From DASRJX01 sp035649235 (GTDB taxonomy: Bacteria; Acidobacteriota; Polarisedimenticolia; Gp22-AA2): DNA of 9,703 nt. A program made the translations under genes and the position numbers. The notes under the pieces were generated by a model. It did no database searches. It saw nothing but the letters and a program-made list of their open reading frames with translations, and was not told the DNA's origin. Positions 1-6,358 of this stretch are shown piece by piece (the first letter of the stretch is position 1; every line of letters begins with the position of its first letter). The stretch lies in the NCBI GenBank assembly GCA_035649235.1, contig DASRJX010000189.1, forward strand, positions 1 to 9,703. The letters are read 5' to 3'.

Positions 1-561
1 GCCGTCGTGGTGACGGCGGGCCTCGCGGAGGTGGCGGCGGGGTCGATCGCCATGGGTCTCGGCGGGTACCTGGCGGCGCGCGGAGACGTGGAGCATTACG
101 CCACCGAGCGCGCTCGCGAGGAACGCGAGGTGGTCGAGAAACCCGACGCCGAGGCGGCCGAGATCGAGAAACTGTTCAGCGAGTACGGCTTGACGCCGGA
201 GGAAGTGGCGCCGGTGGTGCGCGCGTTCCGCGCCCGGCCGAACGCCTGGGTCGAGTTCATGATGCGTTACGAGCTCGGTCTGGAGCGGCCCGATCCGCGC
301 CAGGGGCTGGTGTCCGCCGCCACCATCGGGGGGGCCTACGTCGCGGGCGGGCTGATCCCGCTCGGGCCGTATTTCTTCAGCCGATCGGCGAGCGCCGCGC
401 TCTCGGTCTCGATCGGGGCGACGATCACGGCGCTCCTGGTCTTCGGATTCGTCAAGGGGCATTACACGACCGGACGGCCGTTCTGGGGGGCGCTGCAGAC
501 CACAGCGATCGGCGGCCTGGCCGCGGCGGTGGCCTACTTCGTCGCGCGGCTGTTCACCTGA
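1..561 (+). CDS. VIT1/CCC1-family iron/manganese transporter, 5'-truncated
   Basis: This is the C-terminal part of a membrane transporter of the VIT1/CCC1 family, which moves Fe2+ or Mn2+ across membranes, usually by proton exchange. The frame is open at base 1, so the gene starts outside the window; the internal GTG at 7 is not a credible start. In order one sees the end of a glycine/alanine-rich helix (GSIAMGLGGYLAAR), a charged soluble stretch rich in Glu/Arg (about bases 85-290), and three further hydrophobic segments (about 304-380, 388-460 and 495-555). The soluble stretch matches the cytoplasmic metal-binding domain between helices 2 and 3: it carries several Glu residues and the block EFMMRYELGLE at about 253-285, where the paired Met and nearby Glu are typical metal ligands of the family. 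The gene ends at TGA 559-561, 20 bases before the next possible start. Family is confident; metal specificity cannot be read from the fragment. Confidence 0.88.
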   Translation, partial: AVVVTAGLAEVAAGSIAMGLGGYLAARGDVEHYATERAREEREVVEKPDAEAAEIEKLFSEYGLTPEEVAPVVRAFRARPNAWVEFMMRYELGLERPDPRQGLVSAATIGGAYVAGGLIPLGPYFFSRSASAALSVSIGATITALLVFGFVKGHYTTGRPFWGALQTTAIGGLAAAVAYFVARLFT

Positions 562-581
562 TCACGACGATCTGATCCACA

Positions 582-893
582 ATGGAACCGGCGGCCGGGG
601 CGCGGGACGCCGCCCGTTGCATGCGCAGACTGCTGCTCCATCTGCTGGTGGCGTCGGTCGTGGTCATCGTGGCGTTCTGGCCGCTGGCCAGCCGTGAGAT
701 GGAAGGGCCCTGGCTGGCCACCCATATCGTCATCCCGGTCGCGATCGCAGTCATCACCGTTCTCGTGTTCCGGCTTTTTCGGTCCCTGATCGTGGCCGTG
801 CTGTGGGCGCTCGCCGCGGCCGGCGTCCTCGTGCTGCTCATGCGAACCTACGGCGACCAGGTCCGGTCCCTCCTGGAGCGCGTCCTCCCGTGA
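582..893 (+). CDS. Small three-helix membrane protein, function unknown
   Basis: This encodes a 103-residue hydrophobic protein that I do not recognise. Three likely membrane helices fill it: about residues 16-36 (LLLHLLVASVVVIVAFWPLA), 47-66 (HIVIPVAIAVITVLVFRLF) and 68-86 (LIVAVLWALAAAGVLVLLM). A short basic/acidic tail follows. The start is uncertain. ATG 582 gives 103 residues. ATG 621 (MRRLLLHLL, 90 residues) places two Arg directly before the first helix, which is also plausible. Neither has a clear Shine-Dalgarno sequence. The stop TGA (891-893) overlaps the GTG start of the Smr gene (890-892), so the two are probably translationally coupled. It follows the VIT transporter by 20 bases on the same strand. 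A helper role for a neighbour is possible, but nothing in the sequence shows it. Confidence 0.62.
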   Translation: MEPAAGARDAARCMRRLLLHLLVASVVVIVAFWPLASREMEGPWLATHIVIPVAIAVITVLVFRLFRSLIVAVLWALAAAGVLVLLMRTYGDQVRSLLERVLP

Positions 894-1210
894 ACGGCGA
901 GGACGCGGTCCGCCTGCCGATCGACGGCACGCTCGACCTGCACGCCTTCGACCCGCGGGAGATGGGCGACCTCCTGCCGGAATACCTTCAGGCCTGCCGC
1001 GAGCGAGGCATCCTCGAGGTGCGCATCGTCCATGGCAAGGGCCGGGGCGTCCTGCGGCGCGCCGTCGAGGCGCTGCTCGCCCGCCAGTCCTTCGTCGCCT
1101 CCTTCCGGCCGGCGGACGAGGCCGGCGGCGGTTGGGGGGCGACACTTGTCCGCTTGCGGCCCCAAGAGGGGCCGATCACCGATTCCGGCTGTCAAGGAGA
1201 GTCTCGATGA
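890..1210 (+). CDS. Stand-alone Smr-domain protein
   Basis: This is a 106-residue protein made almost wholly of one Smr domain, the fold found at the C-terminus of MutS2 and in stand-alone bacterial proteins. Smr domains bind or nick nucleic acid; in MutS2 and related proteins they act on branched DNA or on mRNA in ribosome rescue. Visible motifs are LDLH (residues 15-18), followed here by Ala-Phe where a Gly is usual, the signature HGKGRGVLR (48-56), and the closing strand GATLVRL (83-89). The GTG start at 890 is chosen because it overlaps the upstream stop (GTGA), a GGAG lies at 875-878, and the domain begins shortly after. The frame is open further upstream, but that part reads as an Arg/Pro-rich shadow of the membrane protein gene. 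Its stop TGA (1208-1210) overlaps the ATG of the S9 peptidase (1207-1209). The exact nucleic acid target is unknown. Confidence 0.85.
   Translation: MNGEDAVRLPIDGTLDLHAFDPREMGDLLPEYLQACRERGILEVRIVHGKGRGVLRRAVEALLARQSFVASFRPADEAGGGWGATLVRLRPQEGPITDSGCQGESR
1194..1199 (+). promoter_or_regulatory. Shine-Dalgarno sequence of the S9 peptidase gene
   Basis: AAGGAG lies 7 bases before ATG 1207. It lies inside the last codons of the Smr gene and fixes the peptidase start at 1207 rather than at the in-frame ATG 1132, which would lie inside the Smr coding region and push the signal peptide away from the N-terminus. Confidence 0.75.
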
Positions 1211-3390
1211 ACCGTAGCGTCCCGCTCATCGCCGCCGGCCCGGCCCTGGCCCTCGCCCTGGCCCTGCCTGCGGTCACACCCCGAGCCGCCTGGGCCCGCC
1301 CGCTGGGGCTGGAGGACCTCTCCAGGCTGGTGCGGATCAACGATCCCCAGATTTCACCCGACGGCCGATCGATCGTGATCGTCGTATCGCGGCCGAATCT
1401 CGAAGAGAACCGCTACGACTCCGAGCTGGTCCTGGTGGACGTGGCGACCGGAGCGCAGCGCGTCCTGACGCGGGACCGCCAGCGGCTCGGCCACGCGCGC
1501 TGGTCCCCCACGGGCGACCGGCTGGCCTTCCTGGCGGAAGGGGTCCGGAAGAAGCCGCCGGCCGGCAAGGCGGACGCGCCCAAGTCCGCGTCCCCCGCCC
1601 CGGGCGACGACAAGGGCGTCCCGCAGATCTTCCTGATGCCGATGAATGGCGGCGACGCGCTGCAGATAACCGACGCTCCGGAAGGAGTGCAGCAGTTCGC
1701 CTGGCGGCCGGATGGCGGCGCCCTCGCCTACGCCGGCACCGATGAGGCGCCCGTGAAGGAGCCGGCCGTGAAGGGGGAGGACGCCTTCGAGGTCGGAAAC
1801 AACGACTTTCTGACGCGGGAGGCGCCGCGGCCGGCGCACCTGTGGCTCATCCCCGCGGATGGGGGATCGGCCAAACGGCTCACCAACGGCTCCTGGAGTC
1901 TGCCCCAGAGCCAGCCACCCGGGCCGCCGTCCTCCCCTATCTCCTGGTCGCCCGACGGCCGGCTGATCGCCTTCGTGCGCCAGGAGATGCCGCACTTCGG
2001 CGACGCCGACCGGACCTCGGTCCAGGTGCTCGACGTGGCCTCTTTGGACATCCGGCCGCTGACCGGCCGGTCGCTGTTCGAGGGCGTCCCCGCGTTCAGC
2101 CCGGACGGCAAACAGATCTCGCTCTGGTACCCGCGCGACGGCGACCCGAACAACGTCAACGAGATCGGCGTGTCGCCGGCCGGCGGCGGCGAGCCACGCA
2201 TCCTGACCCGGGCCCTGGACAGGAACCTCTGCCGCTCGATCTGGATGCCGGACGGCAAGTCGATCCTGGTCGGCGGCCACGACGGCACCGGGGTGTCCCT
2301 CTGGCTCCAGCCTCTCGAAGGGGAGGCGCGGCGCCTCAACCTGGGGAAGGCCCATCCGGCGTGGTCGTTCTGGGTCGACGTCAGCGTCGGGAAGGGGGGG
2401 GCGATCGCCTTCGCGGGCAGCGAGCCGCTGCACCCGGCTGAGCTGTACCACATGCCGAACGCGGAGTCGGCCCCCAGGCGGCTGACCTCCTTCAACGAGC
2501 CGCTCGCCGCCCTCGACCTGGGGAAGGTGGAGTCGATCGAATGGCCGGGCCCGGACGGCCTCCGCCAGGACGGCGTCCTGATCCTGCCGCCGGGGTTCCA
2601 GCCGACGTCGAAGTACCCGCTCGTGCTCCTGATCCACGGCGGTCCGACATCGGCCTCGACCGAGGCTTTCTCGACCCTCGGGCAGCTCCTGGCGGCGCGC
2701 GGCTACGCGGTCTTCCAGCCCAACTATCGCGGCAGCGATCACCAAGGCAACGCCTTCCAGCGGGCGATCGTCGGGGATGCCGGAGACGGGCCGGGGCGCG
2801 ACGTCATGTCGGGTCTCGATGCGATCAAGGCCCGCGGCTGGGTCGACGCGCAGCGCATCGGCGTCTCGGGCTGGTCGTACGGGGGCTACATGACCTCCTG
2901 GCTGATCGGCCACCACGATCTCTTCAAGGCGGCCGTCACCGGAGCGTCGGTGACCGATCTCGTGGACCAGTACGCCCTGTCCGACTTCAACGTGCTGGAG
3001 CGCTACAGCTTCGGCGGCTCTCCCTGGACCGGCGGCCGCGAGCAGGCGTACCGCGAGCAGTCGCCGATCACCTACGCCTCGAAGGTGAAGACGCCGACCC
3101 TCATCCTGTCGACGACGGGGGACGTGCGCGTGCCGGTGACCCAGTCGTACCGCCTGTACCACGCCCTGAAGGACAACGGCGTGACCACGCGGTTCGTCCT
3201 GTGGCCCGTGGGCGGACACTTCCCCGGCGATCCGGTGCGCTCCCGGGCGGTCTGGCGCACCTGGATGGAGTGGCTCGACGAGCACCTGGCTGCGAAGCCG
3301 GGAGACACGCCCGTCCCCAAGGCTCCCGACGAAACCCGGCCGCCCCTTCCGGACGAAGTCACGCCGGCTCCGGCCCCCGGCCAGCCCTGA
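1207..3390 (+). CDS. Exported S9-family prolyl oligopeptidase / dipeptidyl aminopeptidase-like serine peptidase
   Basis: This is a 727-residue serine peptidase of family S9 (prolyl oligopeptidase clan; acylaminoacyl peptidase or dipeptidyl peptidase type), which cleaves short peptides. Residues 1-30 form a signal peptide with a hydrophobic Ala/Leu core and a likely cut after AWA (30), so it acts in the periplasm or outside. Residues about 32-450 form a beta-propeller with repeated WSPDG-like (PD40) motifs: SPDG, SPTG, RPDG, SPDG, SPDG and MPDG. The alpha/beta-hydrolase domain spans about 465-695: oxyanion-hole motif HGGP (477-480), nucleophile Ser557 in GWSYGGYM, Asp639 in TTGDVRVP, and His671 in VGGHFPG. 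The triad is therefore complete. The C-terminal 35 residues or so are Pro-rich and low complexity. Start is by ATG 1207 with a strong Shine-Dalgarno sequence and ATGA overlap with the Smr stop. Substrate preference cannot be deduced; endo- versus dipeptidyl activity is open. Confidence 0.93.
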   Translation: MNRSVPLIAAGPALALALALPAVTPRAAWARPLGLEDLSRLVRINDPQISPDGRSIVIVVSRPNLEENRYDSELVLVDVATGAQRVLTRDRQRLGHARWSPTGDRLAFLAEGVRKKPPAGKADAPKSASPAPGDDKGVPQIFLMPMNGGDALQITDAPEGVQQFAWRPDGGALAYAGTDEAPVKEPAVKGEDAFEVGNNDFLTREAPRPAHLWLIPADGGSAKRLTNGSWSLPQSQPPGPPSSPISWSPDGRLIAFVRQEMPHFGDADRTSVQVLDVASLDIRPLTGRSLFEGVPAFSPDGKQISLWYPRDGDPNNVNEIGVSPAGGGEPRILTRALDRNLCRSIWMPDGKSILVGGHDGTGVSLWLQPLEGEARRLNLGKAHPAWSFWVDVSVGKGGAIAFAGSEPLHPAELYHMPNAESAPRRLTSFNEPLAALDLGKVESIEWPGPDGLRQDGVLILPPGFQPTSKYPLVLLIHGGPTSASTEAFSTLGQLLAARGYAVFQPNYRGSDHQGNAFQRAIVGDAGDGPGRDVMSGLDAIKARGWVDAQRIGVSGWSYGGYMTSWLIGHHDLFKAAVTGASVTDLVDQYALSDFNVLERYSFGGSPWTGGREQAYREQSPITYASKVKTPTLILSTTGDVRVPVTQSYRLYHALKDNGVTTRFVLWPVGGHFPGDPVRSRAVWRTWMEWLDEHLAAKPGDTPVPKAPDETRPPLPDEVTPAPAPGQP

Positions 3391-3397
3391 TCCTTCC

Positions 3398-3838
3398 GTG
3401 GCCCGGCTGTTCGAGATCCGCTCCTCCCCCGTCCACGGGCGGGGGGCCTTCGCCCTGAGGCGTATCGCCCGGGGGACGCGCATCATCGAGTACACGGGGG
3501 AGCGCATCACGCACGAGGTCGCCGACGCGCGCTACGACGACGCGGCGATGGAGCAGCATTACACCTGCCTCATGACGGTCAACAGCAAGTGGGTGATCGA
3601 CGCTGCGGTCGGCGGCAACGAGGCCCGATTCATCAACCACTCCTGCAGCCCGAACTGCCACCTCGTGATCGCCCGCGGCCGCGTGTTCATCCACGCTCTC
3701 GCCGACATCGAGCCCGGCGACGAGCTGTTCTACGACTACTCCTACGAGCGGGAGGAGGATGACGACGAGTCGGCGGCGGCGCGCTACCCCTGCCGCTGCG
3801 GCGCTCCGGATTGCCGCGGGACCCTGCTGAGATCCTAG
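3398..3838 (+). CDS. SET-domain protein lysine methyltransferase with post-SET zinc motif
   Basis: This is a 146-residue protein that is nearly all SET domain; such enzymes move a methyl group from S-adenosylmethionine to protein lysines. Visible motifs are SPVHGRGAFA (residues 10-19; GxG cofactor loop), EYTGERI (31-37), RFINHSCSPNC (77-87; NHSC for cofactor binding), and GDELFYDYSY (107-116, with the expected catalytic-site Tyr). An acidic linker leads to a post-SET motif CRCGAPDCRG (132-141). Cys132, Cys134 and Cys139, together with Cys83 of NHSC, match the four ligands of the zinc site known from SU(VAR)3-9-type enzymes. The GTG start is the only sensible one, since the next in-frame Met is residue 51. 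It sits 7 bases after the S9 stop with no Shine-Dalgarno sequence, which suggests reinitiation. Its stop overlaps that of the convergent transporter gene. The natural target is unknown; bacterial SET proteins have been proposed to act on DNA-binding or ribosomal proteins. Confidence 0.88.
   Translation: MARLFEIRSSPVHGRGAFALRRIARGTRIIEYTGERITHEVADARYDDAAMEQHYTCLMTVNSKWVIDAAVGGNEARFINHSCSPNCHLVIARGRVFIHALADIEPGDELFYDYSYEREEDDDESAAARYPCRCGAPDCRGTLLRS
3835..3838. other. Shared CTAG palindrome holding both stop codons of convergent genes
   Basis: The SET gene on the + strand ends with TAG at 3836-3838. The AtoE-like gene on the - strand ends with TAG read from 3837 to 3835. Both stops lie in one CTAG, a 4-base tail-to-tail overlap. 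There is no room for an intergenic terminator, and I see no hairpin with a T-run nearby. Confidence 0.85.
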
Positions 3839-5253
3839 GGTACCAGCGGCGGCACGTAGGGCAGGGTCCAGGTGAAGAGCCAGCAGAGGAGCAGCACGAT
3901 CGGCACGTGGAACAGGAGCTGCAGGATGGAGTAACCCGCCAGGTCTCTTGCCTTGACGTTCAAGATGCCCATGAGCGGAAGCATCCAGAACGGGTTGATC
4001 AGGTTCGGCAGGGCCTCCGCGGCGTTGTAGATCTGCACCGTCCAGCCGAGGTGGACCTGCCAGGTGTTGGCCGCCGCCATGACGTACGGCGCCTCGAGGA
4101 TCCACTTGCCGCCGCCCGATGGAACGAACAGCCCCAGAACGGCGGAGTAGAGGGCGACGACGATCGGGAAGGTGCCGCGCGTCGTCAGGCGCACGAACAG
4201 ATCGGCCAGGGTCGAAGCGATCGCCGACCCCGAGATCATCCCGAAGATCCCGGCGTAGAAGGGGAACTGGATCAGCACCCCGGAGGTGGCCGGCACCGAC
4301 CGGCCGACCGCCTGCAGGAAGGACTTCGGCCGGCCGTGCAGCAGCAGCCCGGCCGCGAGGAACGCCATGTTGAAGTTGTTCAGGTCGACCGCCGCGACGA
4401 AGCCCCGCTCCCGGACCTGGAGGCCCAGGTACGCAAGCAGCAGCCCGGCGACCGCGAGACCCGGAAGCGGGTGGCGATCGACGCGATCGCCCGGGGTGCC
4501 CGGGGCCTCCTGACGGACCACCAGCGGCTCGAACCGGACACCCATCTCCTCGGCCGTGCGGGCCCGGTGCGGGGGCGGGCAGGAGAACCAGGCGACCGCC
4601 ACCGAGACCGCGATCAGCACGACCGCCAGCACGAGGCTCTGCCACAGGAAGATGGTCTGGGAGAGAGGCAGGACGCCGGTCACCGGCAGGAGGGCCGCCG
4701 GAATCGACGTGGGACTCGCCTGGAGGAGCGCCGCGGAGGAGGAGAGGCCGAGGGCCCAGACGCTGCCGAGCCCGAGATACGCCGCGGCGCCGAGGGCGCG
4801 GTAGTCGGTGCGCGGCACGCGACCCGCCACCTCGCGCACCAGGAGACCCGTGAACACGAGCGACAGGCCCCAGGAGAGGAGCGAGGCCAGCATCGCGAAC
4901 AGGGCGACGAAGGCGACGGCGGAGCGCGGGCTCTTCGGGATCGTCCCGAGGCGCCCGATGAGCCGCGCGACCGGCGGAGAGCTGGCGACGACGAAGCCCC
5001 CGATGATCACCAGCGCCATCTGCATGGTGAACGGCACCAGGCTCCAGAAGGAGGACCCGAAGTGGGTCAAAAGGGCGGCCGGCTTCTCGCCGAGCAGGAG
5101 CCCCAGCGCGAAGACCAGAAGGACCGCCAGGAGAGCCACGACGAACGCATCCGGGAAGTAGCGCTCGCAGGCATCGGAGATGGCGGCGCCCGCCCGCGCC
5201 AGGAGGGGGCCGTCCGGCGAGGTCCGAGGCTCCGGCGACGCGCGGTTCACCAT
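3835..5253 (-). CDS. atoE: AtoE-family short-chain fatty acid transporter
   Basis: This is a 472-residue polytopic membrane protein of the AtoE (SCFA_trans) family, which takes up short-chain fatty acids such as acetoacetate or butyrate across the inner membrane. A hydrophilic N-terminus of about 34 residues is followed by roughly ten to twelve hydrophobic segments, with one long polar loop at about 222-262. Family blocks I recognise: FWSLVPFTMQMALVI (69-83), REVAGRVPRTDY (140-151), NFNMAFLAAGLLLHG (293-307), IQFPFYAGIFGM (328-339), FVPSGGGKW (376-384) and NLINPFWMLPLMGI (417-430). Length is slightly above the usual figure of about 440. Start ATG 5253 lies inside the end of the epimerase gene (7-base overlap) with GGAGGGG just before it, so the two are co-translated. 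No acetoacetate-CoA transferase or thiolase gene is visible beside it, so the substrate may differ from that of E. coli AtoE. Family certain; substrate inferred. Confidence 0.92.
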   Translation of the reverse strand: MVNRASPEPRTSPDGPLLARAGAAISDACERYFPDAFVVALLAVLLVFALGLLLGEKPAALLTHFGSSFWSLVPFTMQMALVIIGGFVVASSPPVARLIGRLGTIPKSPRSAVAFVALFAMLASLLSWGLSLVFTGLLVREVAGRVPRTDYRALGAAAYLGLGSVWALGLSSSAALLQASPTSIPAALLPVTGVLPLSQTIFLWQSLVLAVVLIAVSVAVAWFSCPPPHRARTAEEMGVRFEPLVVRQEAPGTPGDRVDRHPLPGLAVAGLLLAYLGLQVRERGFVAAVDLNNFNMAFLAAGLLLHGRPKSFLQAVGRSVPATSGVLIQFPFYAGIFGMISGSAIASTLADLFVRLTTRGTFPIVVALYSAVLGLFVPSGGGKWILEAPYVMAAANTWQVHLGWTVQIYNAAEALPNLINPFWMLPLMGILNVKARDLAGYSILQLLFHVPIVLLLCWLFTWTLPYVPPLVP

Positions 5254-6263
5254 GTCCCCTCCACGCCGAGACCGGGTCCCTGGGGCGGCACGATCCTCCC
5301 CTCCTGCACGCTGGCACCGCGAAACGGATCGTCGAGCAGCAACAGGTTACCGTCCAGATCGGCCCTGTCCGCCAGGCCCGCCAGGTGCGCCGCCGCCGTG
5401 ATGCCGATGGAGGTCTCGACCATGCAGCCCAGCAGGACCTGGAGGCCGAGCGCGCGCGCGGCCTCGATCATCCGGCGGGCCTCGCGCAGGCCGCCCGCCT
5501 TCTGCACCTTGACGTTGACGCCATCGTACGCCTGCGTCAGGGCCTCGAGATCGCGCGCCGACGAGGCCGCCTCGTCGGCGAACACCGGCATCGAGACCTG
5601 ATCGCGGACCTGTTTCGCCCCCTCGAGGTCCGAGGCGGGCAGCGGCTGCTCCACCAGGACCACGCCCATGCCCTCCATCCAGCGGATCATCGCGATCGCC
5701 TGGGCCGGATCCTTCCATGCCTCGTTGGCATCGACGTACAGCGGCTTGTCGGTGACGGCCCGGATCGCCTTCACGATGTCGCGATCCTGGGGCGTGCCGA
5801 GCTTGATCTTGAGGATGCCGAAGCGCTCTGCTTCGCGGGCCTTCTCCTGCATGATCGGGATGGTGTCGAGCCCGACGGAGTACGACGTCTCCGGGGTCTT
5901 CGCCGGGTCGGCGCCCAGCAGGCGATGCAACGGCACGCCTCGCCTCCGGGCCGCGAGGTCGTGCAGGGCGATGTCGATCGCCGCCCTGGCGGCAGCGTGG
6001 CCCGGGACGGAGGCCGCGATCCGGTCGATGGCCGTCTCGTAGCCCTCCGGATCGTCCCCGAGGAGCGGCTCGATCCGGTCGAGCGCCGCCAGGACCGTGC
6101 TCCAGTCCTCGCCGTAACGGGCGTTCGGCGCCGCTTCGCCGAGTCCTGTCACGCCCCCGTGCGTCAGCCGGACGAGGACGTTCGAGCGCACCTGGCTCGA
6201 GCCGCGGGAGATGGTCCAGGGATGGCGCAGGGGAAGATCGATTCTCCGGCGCTCCAGATCCAT
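5247..6263 (-). CDS. Dipeptide epimerase (L-Ala-D/L-Glu epimerase type), enolase superfamily
   Basis: This is a 338-residue enolase-superfamily enzyme that most resembles dipeptide epimerases, which invert the alpha-carbon of the second residue of dipeptides such as L-Ala-D-Glu from murein. An N-terminal capping domain (about 1-120; HPWTISRG at 14-21, GLGEAAP at 40-46) precedes a TIM-barrel. Catalytic lysines are visible as KIK (152-154) on strand 2 and K252 in NVKVQKAGG. Metal ligands are D178 (VDAN), E205 (VEQPLP) and D230 (FADEA). A DLD motif at 302-304 matches the DxD that binds the dipeptide amino group, which argues for a dipeptide epimerase over muconate cycloisomerase or o-succinylbenzoate synthase. 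ATG 6263 is chosen; a TTG at 6302 is in frame but adds 13 residues unlike the family. The cytosolic enzyme is the first gene of a two-gene unit with the AtoE-like transporter. Actual dipeptide specificity varies in this family and is not fixed by these motifs. Confidence 0.88.
   Translation of the reverse strand: MDLERRRIDLPLRHPWTISRGSSQVRSNVLVRLTHGGVTGLGEAAPNARYGEDWSTVLAALDRIEPLLGDDPEGYETAIDRIAASVPGHAAARAAIDIALHDLAARRRGVPLHRLLGADPAKTPETSYSVGLDTIPIMQEKAREAERFGILKIKLGTPQDRDIVKAIRAVTDKPLYVDANEAWKDPAQAIAMIRWMEGMGVVLVEQPLPASDLEGAKQVRDQVSMPVFADEAASSARDLEALTQAYDGVNVKVQKAGGLREARRMIEAARALGLQVLLGCMVETSIGITAAAHLAGLADRADLDGNLLLLDDPFRGASVQEGRIVPPQGPGLGVEGTW
5255..5262 (-). promoter_or_regulatory. Shine-Dalgarno sequence of the AtoE-like gene
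   Basis: On the - strand GGAGGGGA lies directly upstream of ATG 5253, inside the last codons of the epimerase gene. The spacing to the ATG is short, about 4 bases from the GGAGG core. It supports ATG 5253 as the true start and translational coupling with the epimerase. Confidence 0.55.
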
Positions 6264-6272
6264 GGCGCAGGG

Positions 6273-6302
6273 ATTGTCGATGATGGTCCGGGTCGAGCGC
6301 AA
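6273..6302 (-). promoter_or_regulatory. Weak candidate promoter of the epimerase-AtoE unit
   Basis: On the - strand TTGCGC (6302-6297) and GACAAT (6278-6273) are 18 bases apart. The -10-like box ends 9 bases before ATG 6263, and no Shine-Dalgarno sequence follows. Both boxes are imperfect, so this is a tentative call. Confidence 0.28.
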
Positions 6303-6321
6303 GTCATGGTCGGGCCATCAC

Positions 6322-6350
6322 TTGACCAGTCCTGGAGCGGCGCCTAGTAT
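6322..6350 (+). promoter_or_regulatory. Sigma70-like promoter of the kinase gene, near-leaderless
   Basis: TTGACC (6322-6327) and TAGTAT (6345-6350) are separated by exactly 17 bases and match the sigma70 consensus at 5/6 and 4/6 positions. The -10 box ends 8 bases before ATG 6359, so transcription would start at or within a base or two of the start codon. The bases between them (CGCCAGCT) contain no Shine-Dalgarno sequence. The promoter lies in the 95-base divergent gap 6264-6358. Confidence 0.6.
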
Positions 6351-6358
6351 CGCCAGCT

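Noticed and set aside
1132..1206. Upstream ATG for the S9 peptidase
   Set aside because: It would bury the signal peptide 25 residues inside and overlap the Smr gene deeply. ATG 1207 has a good Shine-Dalgarno sequence and an ATGA overlap.
1354..3510. Open frame of about 718 codons on the - strand opposite the S9 peptidase gene
   Set aside because: It is Arg/Gly/Pro/Val-rich with no recognisable domain, and it mirrors a gene with a complete catalytic triad and signal peptide. Long antisense frames are expected at this GC content.
3359..5317. Open frame of about 652 codons on the - strand in another frame through AtoE and SET
   Set aside because: Arg/Pro/Gly-rich shadow of AtoE with no family motif.
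3811..5601. Open frame of about 596 codons on the + strand across the AtoE and epimerase genes
   Set aside because: The product is low-complexity (Arg, Glu, Gln, Gly, Asp) and lies antisense to two well-conserved genes.
3839..6263. The - strand pair as part of a murein recycling cluster
   Set aside because: No amidase, muropeptide ligase or peptide ABC transporter gene is visible here, so murein recycling is only one option for the epimerase.
6264..6302. Upstream TTG start for the dipeptide epimerase
   Set aside because: It adds 13 residues not expected for the family, has no Shine-Dalgarno sequence, and overlaps the candidate -35 box. ATG 6263 fits the family N-terminus.
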